From AWTP1-13 sp963770295 (GTDB lineage: Bacteria; Pseudomonadota; Alphaproteobacteria; Rhizobiales; Hyphomicrobiaceae): a stretch of 64,000 bases of DNA. A model generated the notes under the pieces. That model was not told the DNA's origin. It searched no databases and was given only the letters and a program-made list of their open reading frames with translations. Made by a program: the position numbers and the translations under genes. This document shows, piece by piece, positions 1 to 9,536 of the stretch (positions are counted from its first letter, which is position 1; every line of letters begins with the position of its first letter). The stretch is from assembly GCA_963770295.1 (NCBI GenBank), contig CAVYPA010000022.1, positions 124,001-188,000 of the forward strand, read 5' to 3'.

Positions 1-185
1 GCGGCCTTGAGCCAGAGCAGCACGCCGGTCGCGAGCAGGCACCAGCTCAGGATGTGGGGCAAGACGCCGGTACCGGGCCTTGGCGCGGTTCCCATTGGAT
101 AGTCGGCGCCGATCCAGAGGCCAGCCAATCCAAAACCAAGCAACAGCAGGCCGGCGGCAAAATCTTGGGAGCTCCGCATGCGCAT
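1..185 (-). CDS. tctB: TctB-family tripartite tricarboxylate transporter subunit, N-terminal part (cut by window edge)
   Basis: This is the first 61 codons of a small membrane protein that runs off the left edge. The translation has an RSSQDF start, a hydrophobic first helix, then the WIGADYPMGTAPRPGTG loop and a second hydrophobic stretch. That arrangement is typical of TctB, the small membrane subunit of tripartite tricarboxylate transporters, which works with the TctA permease and the TctC binding protein. The start is the ATG at 185-183, preceded by GGGGGAAGA; a second in-frame ATG follows two codons later. It lies 96 bases downstream of the 2-hydroxyacid dehydrogenase on the same strand and could share its transcript. 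The family call rests on motif recognition over a short stretch. Confidence 0.7.
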   Translation of the reverse strand, partial: MRMRSSQDFAAGLLLLGFGLAGLWIGADYPMGTAPRPGTGVLPHILSWCLLATGVLLWLKA

Positions 186-281
186 TGCCAGACGTCTTCC
201 CCCTGCGCGCTTTTGGCCAAGCTTACTTGCAATGTGCCGAGAGGGGTAGAGCGAATGGCGGTGGGCAAGCGCCGGCGGTTC

Positions 282-1433
282 TTAGGTGTTGTGCTTCACG
301 AGAATATCGCCGCTCACCTGCTTCACATCGCGCAGGCCGCAGAGCGCCATGGTGATATCGAGTTCCTTGCGGATGATTTCGAGGGATTTGGCGACACCGG
401 CCTCCCCCAGAGCGCCGAGGCCGTAGACATAGGCGCGGCCGATGAAAACGCCTTTGGCGCCTAGCGCCAGGGCCTTGATGACGTCTTGTCCGGAACGAAT
501 GCCACCATCCATCAGCACCTCGATTTGGCTCCCGACGCTGCGGGCGATCTCGGGCAATGCCGATATGGAGGAGGGGGCGCCGTCGAGCTGCCGGCCGCCG
601 TGGTTGGAGACGATGATGGCATCGGCGCCGCTGCGAACCGCAAGCTCGGCATCCTCAGGGTCGAGAATGCCCTTGAGAATGAGCTTGCCGCCCCAGCGCT
701 CCTTGATGCGTTTGACGTCGTCCCAATTGAGGCTCGGATCGAACTGTTCGGCGGTCCAGGCCGAGAGCGCGCGCGTGTCCTTAACGCCCTTGGCGTGGCC
801 GACAATGTTGCGGAAGGTGCGCCGCTTGGTGCCGAGCATGCCCAGCCACCAGCGCGGTTTGCCGGCGATATCGATGATGTTGGCGAGCGTCATCTGCGGC
901 GGTGCGGTAAGGCCGTTTTTCACGTCTTTGTGGCGCTGGCCGAGGATTTGCAGATCCAGCGTCAGCACCAGGGCCGAGCAGCCCGCCGCCTTGGCACGAC
1001 CAATCAGGCGATCGATGAAGTCGCGATCGCGCATGACGTAGAGCTGGAACCAGAACGGCTTGTCGGCCCCCTCGGCCACGTCCTCGATCGAGCAGATGCT
1101 CATGGTTGAGAGGGTAAAGGGAACCCCCGCCGCCGCGGCGGCGCGCGCGGCCAGCACCTCACCGTCGGCGTGCTGCATGCCGGTCAGGCCGACGGGCGCC
1201 AATGCGACGGGCATGGAAACCGGTTGGCCGATCATGCTGGTGGCAAGCGTACGGTTCGACATGTCGACGGCGACGCGTTGGCGCAGGCGGATGCGTTGAA
1301 AGTCGGTTTCATTGGCGCGGTAGGTGCTCTCACTCCAGGCGCCCGAGTTGGCGTAGTCATAAAACATTTTCGGCACGCGGCGCCGAGCAAGTACGCGCAA
1401 GTCTTCGACGCAAGTGATGATAGGCGCGGCCAT
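282..1433 (-). CDS. lldD: FMN-dependent alpha-hydroxy-acid (L-lactate-type) dehydrogenase
   Basis: This 383-residue protein belongs to the FMN-dependent alpha-hydroxy-acid dehydrogenase/oxidase family (L-lactate dehydrogenase, glycolate oxidase, mandelate dehydrogenase). The family oxidises an L-2-hydroxyacid to the 2-oxoacid on a TIM barrel. Visible motifs are the FYDYANSG segment near residue 25, the substrate-loop region, and SNHGGRQLDG with the catalytic His at about residue 278, followed by the phosphate-binding MDGGIRSGQDV and GRAYVYGL segments. The start at 1433 has a good ribosome site (GGGAGGAAAAC) directly upstream. An upstream extension of the frame to 1574 lacks family similarity and is rejected. 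The exact substrate (lactate or another 2-hydroxyacid) is not determined by the sequence. The adjacent TctB fragment suggests carboxylate use. Confidence 0.88.
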   Translation of the reverse strand: MAAPIITCVEDLRVLARRRVPKMFYDYANSGAWSESTYRANETDFQRIRLRQRVAVDMSNRTLATSMIGQPVSMPVALAPVGLTGMQHADGEVLAARAAAAAGVPFTLSTMSICSIEDVAEGADKPFWFQLYVMRDRDFIDRLIGRAKAAGCSALVLTLDLQILGQRHKDVKNGLTAPPQMTLANIIDIAGKPRWWLGMLGTKRRTFRNIVGHAKGVKDTRALSAWTAEQFDPSLNWDDVKRIKERWGGKLILKGILDPEDAELAVRSGADAIIVSNHGGRQLDGAPSSISALPEIARSVGSQIEVLMDGGIRSGQDVIKALALGAKGVFIGRAYVYGLGALGEAGVAKSLEIIRKELDITMALCGLRDVKQVSGDILVKHNT

Positions 1434-1570
1434 GATGTTTTCCTCCCGCGTATGCGTCGCCAGCTCGCCGGCGAGGGACACGCCCCGGTGCGCTTTCCAG
1501 CAGAGCTTGGCGCGATGATCAAGGGGGAAGTGAAGCCGAGCTAAGCTAGCAATAGGGCTGGGACGGCCAA

Positions 1571-4500
1571 TCAATGGAAATCGCGGCTCTTATGCGGCTT
1601 CCAGGAGCCTTCCCGCACCTGCTTGGCGGTCGCGGGCATGCCGGCGGTGCCATCGCCGAGTGCACGCAACTCAGCCGAACGGTCGACCAGTCGCTCGGCC
1701 ACAACGTGGATGACCAACCCCTGGCGTTCTATGCGGCCGTGGACTTCCAGAAATTGCGCCGACATCACTACGCGCCGGTTCTTAGCGAATACCTTGGGCC
1801 ACACCACCACGTTGACGATGCCGGTTTCGTCCTCGAGGGTGAGGAAGATCACGCCTTTGGCGGTGCCGGGGCGCTGGCGAACCAGCACCAAACCGGCGAC
1901 CGACACGCACCGGCCGGCCAATTGCTCGTGCCAATGCTCGGCGCTGGTGAGGATGCCGCGGGCGGCTAGAGGCCGTCGGAAGAAGGCAATTGGGTGCGCT
2001 TTCAGCGAGAGGCTGATGGCGGCGTAGTCTTCCACCACGTGTTCACCCAAGGTGATGGGGGGTAACGCAACGGTAGGCTCGGCGAAAAGATCACCGGTCA
2101 TCCCATGCGTCAGCAGCGATGCTGCGCTGCAGGCCATTGGCTTTTGCCGAGTGTCGAACGCGCCGCCGCCGAGGCCTTTGACGGCCCACAGGGCCGCGCG
2201 CCGGTCGAGGCCGATCGAGCGAAAGGCATCAGCGTTGGCTAGTCGCTCCAAAACGCTCACGGAGGCGCCGGTGCGCATCCACAACGATAAGATGTCGGAG
2301 TAGCCATCGCCCCGGGTAGCCACAATCGTCTTTTGCGTCGCCTCCTCCGCCAGCCCGCTGATCAGGCATAAACCGAGACGAACCGCATGGTGTTCTTTCG
2401 CCGTCTCGAAAAGTGCAGCAGCCTCTGGTCCTGTTCGAGGCTGGCCTGCGCTGGCATTGCTCTTAATATCCGCGCCAGCAGCCCGGCAAGACAAAGGCTC
2501 CAGCGTGCAGGCCCAGTCGCTAAGATTGATGTCGGGCTGATGCACCTTTACGCCGTGCTCGCGCGCATCGCGCACGAGTTGTGCCGGCTGGTAGAAGCCC
2601 ATGGGCTGGCTGTTCAGGATTGCTGCACAAAAGGCGTCGGGGTAGTGGCACTTGAGCCAGGAGGAGACATAGACGAGGTGAGCGAAGCTTGCCGCGTGGC
2701 TCTCCGGGAAACCATATTCGCCAAAGCCTTCGATCTGGCTGAAGCAGCGTTCGGCGAATTCTTGCTCGTATCCGTTTCGAACCATGCCGGCGATGAATTT
2801 CTCGCGAAAGGTGTGAATGGTTCCCACGTGTCGAAAAGTGGCCATGGCGCGGCGCAGCCGATCGGCTTCATCCGGGGTGAAGCCCGCCGCCACAATGGCG
2901 ATCTGCATCGCCTGTTCCTGGAACAATGGTACGCCTAAAGTTTTTTGCAGCACCGCCTTGAGAGCCTCGGAGGGATAGGTAACTGGCTCGAGCTTGTCGC
3001 GACGGCGCAGGTAGGGATGCACCATGTCGCCCTGGATGGGTCCAGGGCGCACGATCGCCACTTCGATGACGAGATCGTAAAAGCAGACCGGCTTGAGCCG
3101 CGGCAGCATCGACATCTGTGCGCGACTCTCGACCTGAAACACGCCCACCGAATCGGCTCGCGAGAGCATCTCGTAAACTTTGTGATCCTCGCGCGGTACG
3201 TTGGCAAGCGTATAGGCCCTGCCGAAATGCTGCGCGATGAGAGCAAAAGCCTTGCGGATGCATGTGAGCATGCCAAGCGCCAGCACATCCACCTTCAGCA
3301 TGCCCAGTGCATCGATATCGTCCTTATCCCATTCGAGAAAGGTTCTGTCCGCCATGGCGCCATTGTGGATGGGAGCGGTCTCATCGAGGCGTTCGCGCGT
3401 TAGCACGAAGCCGCCGACGTGTTGGGAAAGATGGCGTGGAAAGCCGAGCAGCGTGCGGGCGAGACCGGTGGCCTGTTGAATTTCAGGATTGGCAGGATCG
3501 AGGCCTGCCTCAGTGATGTGCCCGTCGGGGATCTCGCCGTCGCCCTCGCCCCAGATTAGGCCGGCAAGGCTTGCCGTCACGTCTTCCTTGAGGCCCATCG
3601 CCTTGCCGACCTCGCGGATTGCCATGCGCGGTCGGTAGTGAATGACAGTGGAGCAGATAGCGGCACGTTCGCGGCCATAGCGCCGATAGATATACTGGAT
3701 AACTTCCTCGCGTCGCTCGTGCTCGAAATCGACGTCGATATCGGGCGGCTCACGACGATCGGCGGAGATGAACCGTTCGAACAAGAGATCAATTTGGGTG
3801 GGGTCGACGGAGGTGATGCCGAGGCAATAGCACACGGCGCTGTTGGCGGCCGAGCCGCGACCCTGACAAAGGATCGGCGTTTCCAGTTCACGAGCGTAGC
3901 GGACGATGTCATAGACGGTAAGGAAATAGCGTGCGTAGTCGAGTCGGGCGATGAGAGTGAGTTCCTTGTCGATGAGCGTTTGCACCTTGGCGGGCACGCC
4001 ATTGGGATAGCGCCCCTTCGCGTGCTGGGCCGTCAGCTCTTCGAGATAGGCTTGCGGCATTCGGCCGGCTGGCACGGGCTCTTGCGGGTATTCATAGCGC
4101 AGCTGATCGAGGCAGAACGTAATGCGGCCTACAAGCTCCAAGGTGCGGGCGATGGCTTCGGGATAGCGCGCGAATAGGCGTGACATTTCGACAGCGGGCT
4201 TCAAGTGCCGCTCTGCATTGGCTTCCAGGCGATAGCCCGCTTGCGCAATCGTGCATTTTTCGCGGATGCAGGTGAGCACGTCGGCAAGCAAACGACGGTT
4301 GGGGTGGTGATAAAGCGCATCGGTGGTGGCGAGCAGCGGGGTGCGTGCAGTCGCAGCCAGCTCGGCCAGCTCGCCTAATCGACGCGGCTCATCGCCGCGG
4401 TAGGCGAAGGTAGCGGCAAGATAACTGCGGCCGGTCGCGGCCTTTGCAAGTGTCGACAAGCGATCAGCTAGATCCGCCGTTGGGCGCGGCGGTGGAACAG

Positions 4501-4864
4501 CGATAAAAATCTGGCCATCGCTTTCGGCCAGCAGGTCCTGGAACGTGAAGTGACATTCGCCTTTCAAGGCGCGCCGATTGCCGTTCGTGAGCAATCGGCA
4601 GAGCCGGCCGTAGGCCGTGCGATCAGTCGGATAGCAGACGGTCTCGAAACCATCCGTGGTCAGGAGCCGGGCGCCGACGAGGAGGCGAATGCCATACTCT
4701 TTTGCTGCCTGGTGGGCTCTGACGACGCCGGCCAGCGTATTGCGATCGGCAATGCCGATGGCAGCAAGCCTCAGCTCGGACGCTTGTCCCACCATCTCAT
4801 GCGGGTGTGAGGCCCCGCGCAGGAAGGAAAAATTGGTGGCAGCGATCAACTCGGCGAAGACCAT
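1571..4864 (-). CDS. dnaE2: Error-prone DNA polymerase III alpha subunit DnaE2
   Basis: A C-family DNA polymerase of 1097 residues, the usual DnaE2 size. It is the catalytic polymerase of the damage-inducible ImuA-ImuB-DnaE2 mutasome, which performs translesion synthesis in bacteria lacking PolV. The N-terminal PHP domain begins at FAELIAATNFSFLRGASHP. The polymerase palm carries PDIDVDF, with two of the catalytic aspartates, and a later LKVDVLALGM with the third. The C-terminus has an OB-fold region (CVSVAGLVLVRQRPGTAKG). The start chosen is the ATG at 4864, which begins exactly where DnaE2 homology begins; the open frame upstream to 5182 overlaps imuB and is not homologous. It is the last gene of the SOS operon, 118 bases after imuB. 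Confidence 0.95.
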   Translation of the reverse strand: MVFAELIAATNFSFLRGASHPHEMVGQASELRLAAIGIADRNTLAGVVRAHQAAKEYGIRLLVGARLLTTDGFETVCYPTDRTAYGRLCRLLTNGNRRALKGECHFTFQDLLAESDGQIFIAVPPPRPTADLADRLSTLAKAATGRSYLAATFAYRGDEPRRLGELAELAATARTPLLATTDALYHHPNRRLLADVLTCIREKCTIAQAGYRLEANAERHLKPAVEMSRLFARYPEAIARTLELVGRITFCLDQLRYEYPQEPVPAGRMPQAYLEELTAQHAKGRYPNGVPAKVQTLIDKELTLIARLDYARYFLTVYDIVRYARELETPILCQGRGSAANSAVCYCLGITSVDPTQIDLLFERFISADRREPPDIDVDFEHERREEVIQYIYRRYGRERAAICSTVIHYRPRMAIREVGKAMGLKEDVTASLAGLIWGEGDGEIPDGHITEAGLDPANPEIQQATGLARTLLGFPRHLSQHVGGFVLTRERLDETAPIHNGAMADRTFLEWDKDDIDALGMLKVDVLALGMLTCIRKAFALIAQHFGRAYTLANVPREDHKVYEMLSRADSVGVFQVESRAQMSMLPRLKPVCFYDLVIEVAIVRPGPIQGDMVHPYLRRRDKLEPVTYPSEALKAVLQKTLGVPLFQEQAMQIAIVAAGFTPDEADRLRRAMATFRHVGTIHTFREKFIAGMVRNGYEQEFAERCFSQIEGFGEYGFPESHAASFAHLVYVSSWLKCHYPDAFCAAILNSQPMGFYQPAQLVRDAREHGVKVHQPDINLSDWACTLEPLSCRAAGADIKSNASAGQPRTGPEAAALFETAKEHHAVRLGLCLISGLAEEATQKTIVATRGDGYSDILSLWMRTGASVSVLERLANADAFRSIGLDRRAALWAVKGLGGGAFDTRQKPMACSAASLLTHGMTGDLFAEPTVALPPITLGEHVVEDYAAISLSLKAHPIAFFRRPLAARGILTSAEHWHEQLAGRCVSVAGLVLVRQRPGTAKGVIFLTLEDETGIVNVVVWPKVFAKNRRVVMSAQFLEVHGRIERQGLVIHVVAERLVDRSAELRALGDGTAGMPATAKQVREGSWKPHKSRDFH

Positions 4865-4982
4865 GGTTTGCCCTTTGCTCTTATGCCGACCGTTGCGTGT
4901 TTCCTTTGCGTGCCCGTCGAAGACACGGGGGGGAGGACTGAGTTCGCATTCGCCGATGGATTGGAAAGAGGGCAGGGGTTGC

Positions 4983-6620
4983 TCATCCGAATACCCCGTG
5001 GACAAACCATTGCGGCGGATCGGTCTCGCGGTCATAGAGGCCCGCACGAAAGAGCCAGAAGCGTCGGCCCGTGGTATCCTCCACCACGTAATAATCGCGG
5101 CTTGCCTCTCCCGTACGGCGCCACCACTCTGCGGCGATGCGTTCTGGACCTCCAGAATAGGCAACCTGATGCCGCACGCCACGCCAACGGAACTGTCGTG
5201 GCGGCCCTTCCGGAACGAGAGCGACGACGTCTGCGGCCTCGGGGTGCGGCAGCAGCAGGAAAGGACGCTCGCCTGCAGGCATGTCCGGCGCCCACGGCAA
5301 CGGCTCCTCCGGGCACCGCACCGTGTCGTGCCGAGGACGCGCCGGCGGCGAATTGCGGGAAGCCTTAGGGAGGGCGAAGCCTTTGATGTGCCGAACCGCC
5401 CGCTCGGGGATGTGACTTTGCTGTGCGATCAGCTGCCCTACGGCGCCGACCCCAAGTCGTTGCTGCAGCCGGTCGATCAACCGGGCAAGCGCCTCTGGCG
5501 CAGGATTGTGTGCGGCAATAGCCAGCTGGTCTTGCTGTGCGGGCATGTCCTCGGCGCTCAGGACATGGAGGGCCGCTGCTTCGAAGCCGAAGTCCGTTTC
5601 GAACTCGGAGTGAAGGCGATAGAGGCGCAAACCGATCAGCTGAGCCAAATGCTGTGCGTCACGGCTTGGTGCGGCAAGTCCCAAATCCAGCGATACCGCC
5701 GCGCCATCCAGCTTGAACAGCAGCAATCTCAACAGGCGCACGCCAACCGCATCGCGGGCAAGATCCTGCATCAGCCTCACAAGCAGGCACCGAGCCGCCT
5801 CGAGCACGTGCTCTTGTTGCAAAATCGGCTCGAGGAATTGCACCTGCACGCGGTAAATGGGCGGCGGCACAACGGGAATGAGCGGCTCGGATGCACGGCC
5901 CAGGGCCTGATCGAGTCGAGACAGAAGTGGGGCATCGAAGCGGGCACCGAACGGGGCGCGTGGTTGATCGATCAGCTCGCCACAGCGGCGAAAGCCAAGG
6001 CGGCGCAGGACCGTCAATACCACTTCAGGAAGCCGCAAGGCGGCCAACGGCAGGTCTTCGATTCCCTTCCGTTCCGCCCCTGGTGAAAGGATGATCCGAT
6101 TGCGTTTACCGTAACGGGCGAGGGCCCAAGCCGCCCCGGCCGTGCCGGCAATGGCGAGGCGCGGATAAAGGCCAAAGCTTGCTAGCCGACGCTGCAGATC
6201 GGCAAGCAGGCGCTCCTCACCGCCGAAAAGCTGCGCGGCACCCGTAATGTCCAAGAACAAGCCATCGGCGCCGCTTGCTTCATGCCAAACCGCTACCACG
6301 GGGCAATAGCGCATTGCCCAGAGCGCAAGCTTGCGTAGGGCGTCCCTATCGGCAGCCGGATCGGCAGCGCAGATCTGCAGATTGAGGACTTTGGAGCGGG
6401 CGTTGGAGAGGAGCTCACCCAAGCTAAGACCGCCAGCACACGCCGCCCTGTTGAGGGCAACGATGCGCTGGCCCCCTTTGCCGGGAGCAACGAGCACCAG
6501 CGATTGCGCCGGATCAAGCACCGGCTTGATCCGGTCCTCAACCGGCGATGCGGAGGCCTGCGCCCTGAGTAGACGAGCGATCGGCCATGCCTTCAACCAA
6601 ACTGAAACGATGCGCGACAT
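4983..6620 (-). CDS. imuB: ImuB, Y-family polymerase-like mutasome subunit
   Basis: A DNA polymerase Y-family homologue of about 545 residues. ImuB is thought not to polymerise but to bridge DnaE2, ImuA and the beta clamp. It starts with the family-like MSRIVSVWLKAWPIARLL and contains the SHIPERAV motif followed by the ImuB C-terminal domain (RRFWLFRAGLYD, PQWFVHGVFG at the end). The start at 6620 matches the usual N-terminus; an in-frame ATG at 6656 would add 12 residues. Its 5' end overlaps the 3' end of imuA by about 83 bases, so translation is probably coupled. It is co-transcribed with imuA and dnaE2 from the LexA-type promoter at about 7575-7603. Confidence 0.93.
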   Translation of the reverse strand: MSRIVSVWLKAWPIARLLRAQASASPVEDRIKPVLDPAQSLVLVAPGKGGQRIVALNRAACAGGLSLGELLSNARSKVLNLQICAADPAADRDALRKLALWAMRYCPVVAVWHEASGADGLFLDITGAAQLFGGEERLLADLQRRLASFGLYPRLAIAGTAGAAWALARYGKRNRIILSPGAERKGIEDLPLAALRLPEVVLTVLRRLGFRRCGELIDQPRAPFGARFDAPLLSRLDQALGRASEPLIPVVPPPIYRVQVQFLEPILQQEHVLEAARCLLVRLMQDLARDAVGVRLLRLLLFKLDGAAVSLDLGLAAPSRDAQHLAQLIGLRLYRLHSEFETDFGFEAAALHVLSAEDMPAQQDQLAIAAHNPAPEALARLIDRLQQRLGVGAVGQLIAQQSHIPERAVRHIKGFALPKASRNSPPARPRHDTVRCPEEPLPWAPDMPAGERPFLLLPHPEAADVVALVPEGPPRQFRWRGVRHQVAYSGGPERIAAEWWRRTGEASRDYYVVEDTTGRRFWLFRAGLYDRETDPPQWFVHGVFG

Positions 6621-7524
6621 GATTCCACTCGACAAACCACGTTCCGGGACGGCCATGGCGACAGCGCTCGAGGCTGACGCTCCAGCGGGGATTTAAGAGT
6701 GCACCGAAGCGATCACGCGACGCCGGTATGGTGCCGATGCGCCAGCGTGTTGCCGCCGCGCTCTCCCCGCCCGCCTGTGCATGAAATGCCAGTGCCAAGG
6801 GAATGGCCAAAACGGCTGCGGCCAAGTTCAACCGACGGCTGGCCGTCAGGTCGGGACGGTTTGCAAGAGCACCGGCAACCATAGCCGGCTGCACGCGTGA
6901 TCTTAAGATCTCCTCAAGGCTCCAAAGCGCCTCCTTATCGGTGTGCGCTTCGACCAGCATGAGCCGGTTGGGATCAACCCCGAGCCGATCAAGTCCATGA
7001 CCGTAGGGTCTGCCCCATTCGGCGCAGGCCCGCTGTGAGAGGACCATAATGACCAGACCCGGTTTTGCCTGTAGCGCCAAAGACGCCAATGCGAACTGGA
7101 AGGCCAGGGCAGCCGGTCCATCGCCGTAGCTTGCCGCACTCACTTCATGCAGCACGCCGCAAGCAAGCCCCGGCCCTGGGAGATGCTGGTGAATTTCAGG
7201 CACGCCGAGCGAAAGGGTGGTTGGCGTGGCTCGAAAGAAGGAGGTCTCCAGCTTGGCAATGGTGCGCCGCAGCTTGGCGATGCGGCTGTCCCCGGTGAGG
7301 TCGAGGGCTTGCCCCTGGGCGTCCGGGTCCCGCGCGCTCTGGCACACGACGTTTTCGCCCTGACCCGTTGTCCTGCCGCGATGGACCATGAGGGGTCGCC
7401 CGACAGGGGCGTCCGTCAGGCCAAAGGGTGCTTTGGCCAAGGGAGAAGCCCCGTCCGCCGACCGGGGCTGGCCTTGGCCGGGACGACAGGGCTGTTGGGC
7501 CCGCGTGCTTGCGAGATAATGCAT
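6538..7524 (-). CDS. imuA: ImuA, RecA-like mutasome subunit
   Basis: First gene of the mutagenesis cassette. ImuA is a RecA/SulA-like protein needed for DnaE2-dependent induced mutagenesis. The recognisable domain starts at about residue 82 (RIAKLRRTIAKLE), continues through GVLHEVSAASYGDGPAALAF, and ends at the family-typical GTWFVEWNH. Two starts are possible: ATG 7524 (328 residues), about 44 bases after the predicted transcription start, or ATG 7389 (283 residues), closer to the usual ImuA length. Neither has a clear ribosome site. The last 83 to 119 bases overlap imuB. Confidence 0.88.
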   Translation of the reverse strand: MHYLASTRAQQPCRPGQGQPRSADGASPLAKAPFGLTDAPVGRPLMVHRGRTTGQGENVVCQSARDPDAQGQALDLTGDSRIAKLRRTIAKLETSFFRATPTTLSLGVPEIHQHLPGPGLACGVLHEVSAASYGDGPAALAFQFALASLALQAKPGLVIMVLSQRACAEWGRPYGHGLDRLGVDPNRLMLVEAHTDKEALWSLEEILRSRVQPAMVAGALANRPDLTASRRLNLAAAVLAIPLALAFHAQAGGESAAATRWRIGTIPASRDRFGALLNPRWSVSLERCRHGRPGTWFVEWNHVAHRFSLVEGMADRSSTQGAGLRIAG

Positions 7525-7574
7525 TGAAACAGAAGTCGTTTCTCTGGCTTAGACCGAGCCGGGGGACTGCAGCC

Positions 7575-7603
7575 AGTATAAGAACAAAAAGAGAACTTGT
7601 CAA
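7575..7603 (-). promoter_or_regulatory. LexA-controlled promoter of imuA-imuB-dnaE2
   Basis: Read on the minus strand this is TTGACA, a 17-base spacer, then TATACT, which is near-consensus for sigma-70. The spacer holds a perfect GTTC-N7-GTTC repeat at 7582-7596, the known LexA (SOS) box of alphaproteobacteria. LexA bound there would cover the promoter between -35 and -10. The predicted transcription start is near 7568, upstream of imuA. The family's SOS regulation is established knowledge; the specific site is read directly from the sequence. Confidence 0.9.
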
Positions 7604-7651
7604 AAAAGAAACCGCAGGCGACGACAAAAATCGACCTCGCCCACCCTTCGC

Positions 7652-8164
7652 TCATCCCTGCAACTTCGAAAGCAAGCGGGCAAACTCACGTTGCTCCGCC
7701 TTCGACAAGCGCCCCGCCAGCCCCTCCTCGAACGCGCGCACCTTGTCGCGGGCTGCCGCAAAATATGCTCCCGCTCCCGGCTCAAAAAACAAGGCATGAC
7801 AGCGCCGGTCGCTGGGCAATACCTCCCGCCGGATCAGTCCACGTTTCTCGAGCCGCACGATCACGGGGCTCATGGTCGACTTGTCGACCCCGAAAGCCGC
7901 CGCCAATGCTACCTGGGTAATGCCGGGATTAGCCTTGATCAGGGTGAGCACGCCGAAAGAGCCAGGCGTCAAATCGAAGTCTGCCAGCGTCGTTTCGAAC
8001 CGGCCGAAGATCGTGGCCTGCGCTCGCCGCACCTGATATCCGACATAGCTTGGCAACTCGGCGAAATCGAGCTGTCGCTCAGCCGCCCCCGTCCGCGTCT
8101 TTTGTCGTCGCGCTGGAATTGCCTTTTTGATGCCTGGACCTTGGATGGCCGCTCTCCGGCGCAC
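7652..8164 (-). CDS. MarR-family transcriptional regulator (1)
   Basis: A winged-helix MarR regulator of about 170 residues. The recognition region (TQVALAAAFGVDKSTMSPVIVRLEKRGLIRRE) is followed by the wing PSDRRCHALFF. It begins with a basic tail and an apparent GTG start at 8164; no internal ATG precedes the domain, so the start is uncertain. It lies 63 bases downstream of dctM on the same strand and is likely the last gene of the TRAP operon. It is clearly related to the second MarR at 11465 (shared DKST and SDRR signatures), so the two probably respond to related ligands and control the flanking uptake and oxidation genes. Confidence 0.88.
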   Translation of the reverse strand: MRRRAAIQGPGIKKAIPARRQKTRTGAAERQLDFAELPSYVGYQVRRAQATIFGRFETTLADFDLTPGSFGVLTLIKANPGITQVALAAAFGVDKSTMSPVIVRLEKRGLIRREVLPSDRRCHALFFEPGAGAYFAAARDKVRAFEEGLAGRLSKAEQREFARLLSKLQG

Positions 8165-8227
8165 AACGGGCGCAGGAGAAGTCCTAACGGCTCCCGCCCC
8201 ACAATGGAAGATGAGCCATCGCCCCCC

Positions 8228-9526
8228 TCACATTTTCCCTGGCAGCCACAGGGCGAGGCCCGGCAAGGCAATCAGCAGGACCAGGCGCAGGATATCGGTC
8301 ATGATGAAGGGCAGGACGCCATAGAAGATGGTGGCGATCTTGGCATCCTCAACAACACTTTTGATGACGAAAATATTCATGCCTACGGGCGGATGGATCA
8401 GCCCGAGCTCCACCGTCATGACGATGATGACCCCGAACCAGATCGGATCAAAGCCCAGTTCCTTGATGACCGGAAAGACGATCGGCACCGTCAGGATGAT
8501 CATGGCGAGCGCATCCATCAGGCAGCCGAGCACCAGATACATGAGCATGATTAATGCCAGCACGCCGTACCTGCCGAGGCCCAGCCCGGTCAGAAACTCC
8601 GTAACCTTTTGCGGCGTCTGCGTGATGGTAAGAAAATAGCCGAACAGAATGGCGCCGATCAGCACCGTAAAGACGGCTGCCGTCGTGCGCGTCGCCTCGA
8701 GTAGCGAGCGAAGGATGTCCTGGCGCGACAGGCGGCGTCGGACGATGCCGATCAGGAAGGCGCCGCCCGCTCCCATACCCGCGGCCTCCGTGGCCGTGAA
8801 GAGGCCGCCGTAGATACCGCCGATGACGAACAGAAAAAGCAGCAGCGTCGCCCAGACGTCGCGCATCGCCCGCAACCGTTCGCCCCAGGGAGCGCCTTTT
8901 CCCGCCGGCAGAAAGCCGGGCCGCGCATAACCGATAATGCTGATGGTGGCCATGTACATCAGCACCGCGATCAGCCCCGGGACAATGCCGGCGACGAACA
9001 GCTTGCCGATGTCCTGCTCGGTGATGAGGCCGTAGACAGCGAGCACCGTGGACGGCGGGATCATGATGCCCAAGGTGCCGCCGGCAGCAATGACGCCGGT
9101 GGCAAAGCTTTGTGGGTAGCCGAAGCGGCGCATTTCCGGATAGGCCACCCGGGAAAAGGTGGCGGCGGTCGCCACCGATGAGCCGCAAATCGCGGCAAAG
9201 CCGCCGCAGGCGGCGATGGTGGCGATGCCAAGTCCACCGCGCAGGTGCCCGAGGAAGGCGTTGGCGGCGCGAAACAGCTCCCGGCTCATGCCCGAGGTGG
9301 TTGCAAACGAGCCCATGAGCAGGAACAGCGGTACCACGGCGAAATTCCAATCGGTTACTGTGCGCATGGAGGTATGGCCGACGATTTTCAACGCCGGCCC
9401 GCTGCCGCTTAGGTAGCCGAAACCAGCCACGCCAACGAGGCCCATCGCCATGCCGACGGGAACGCGCAACAGCATCAGCACAAACAGAGCGATAAAGCCG
9501 ATGAGGGCCACGAGGTCGCCGTTCAT
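8228..9526 (-). CDS. dctM: TRAP transporter large permease (DctM)
   Basis: A 432-residue, strongly hydrophobic protein with about 12 membrane segments, matching the DctM large permease of TRAP (tripartite ATP-independent periplasmic) transporters. Family features are the start LVALIGFIALFVLMLLRVPVG, the GGTLGIMIPPS motif near the middle, and the C-terminal HPPVGMNIFV segment. It forms the Na+-coupled channel with DctQ and receives substrate from DctP. The gene follows dctQ with a 10-base gap and has GAGGCC upstream of the ATG at 9526. Confidence 0.95.
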   Translation of the reverse strand: MNGDLVALIGFIALFVLMLLRVPVGMAMGLVGVAGFGYLSGSGPALKIVGHTSMRTVTDWNFAVVPLFLLMGSFATTSGMSRELFRAANAFLGHLRGGLGIATIAACGGFAAICGSSVATAATFSRVAYPEMRRFGYPQSFATGVIAAGGTLGIMIPPSTVLAVYGLITEQDIGKLFVAGIVPGLIAVLMYMATISIIGYARPGFLPAGKGAPWGERLRAMRDVWATLLLFLFVIGGIYGGLFTATEAAGMGAGGAFLIGIVRRRLSRQDILRSLLEATRTTAAVFTVLIGAILFGYFLTITQTPQKVTEFLTGLGLGRYGVLALIMLMYLVLGCLMDALAMIILTVPIVFPVIKELGFDPIWFGVIIVMTVELGLIHPPVGMNIFVIKSVVEDAKIATIFYGVLPFIMTDILRLVLLIALPGLALWLPGKM

Positions 9527-9536
9527 CGTGTAGGCC

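Noticed and set aside
1434..1574. N-terminal extension of the 2-hydroxyacid dehydrogenase
   Set aside because: The extra 47 residues have no family similarity, and a strong ribosome site lies directly before ATG 1433.
4865..5182. N-terminal extension of DnaE2
   Set aside because: It overlaps the end of imuB and lacks homology; DnaE2 similarity starts at the ATG at 4864.
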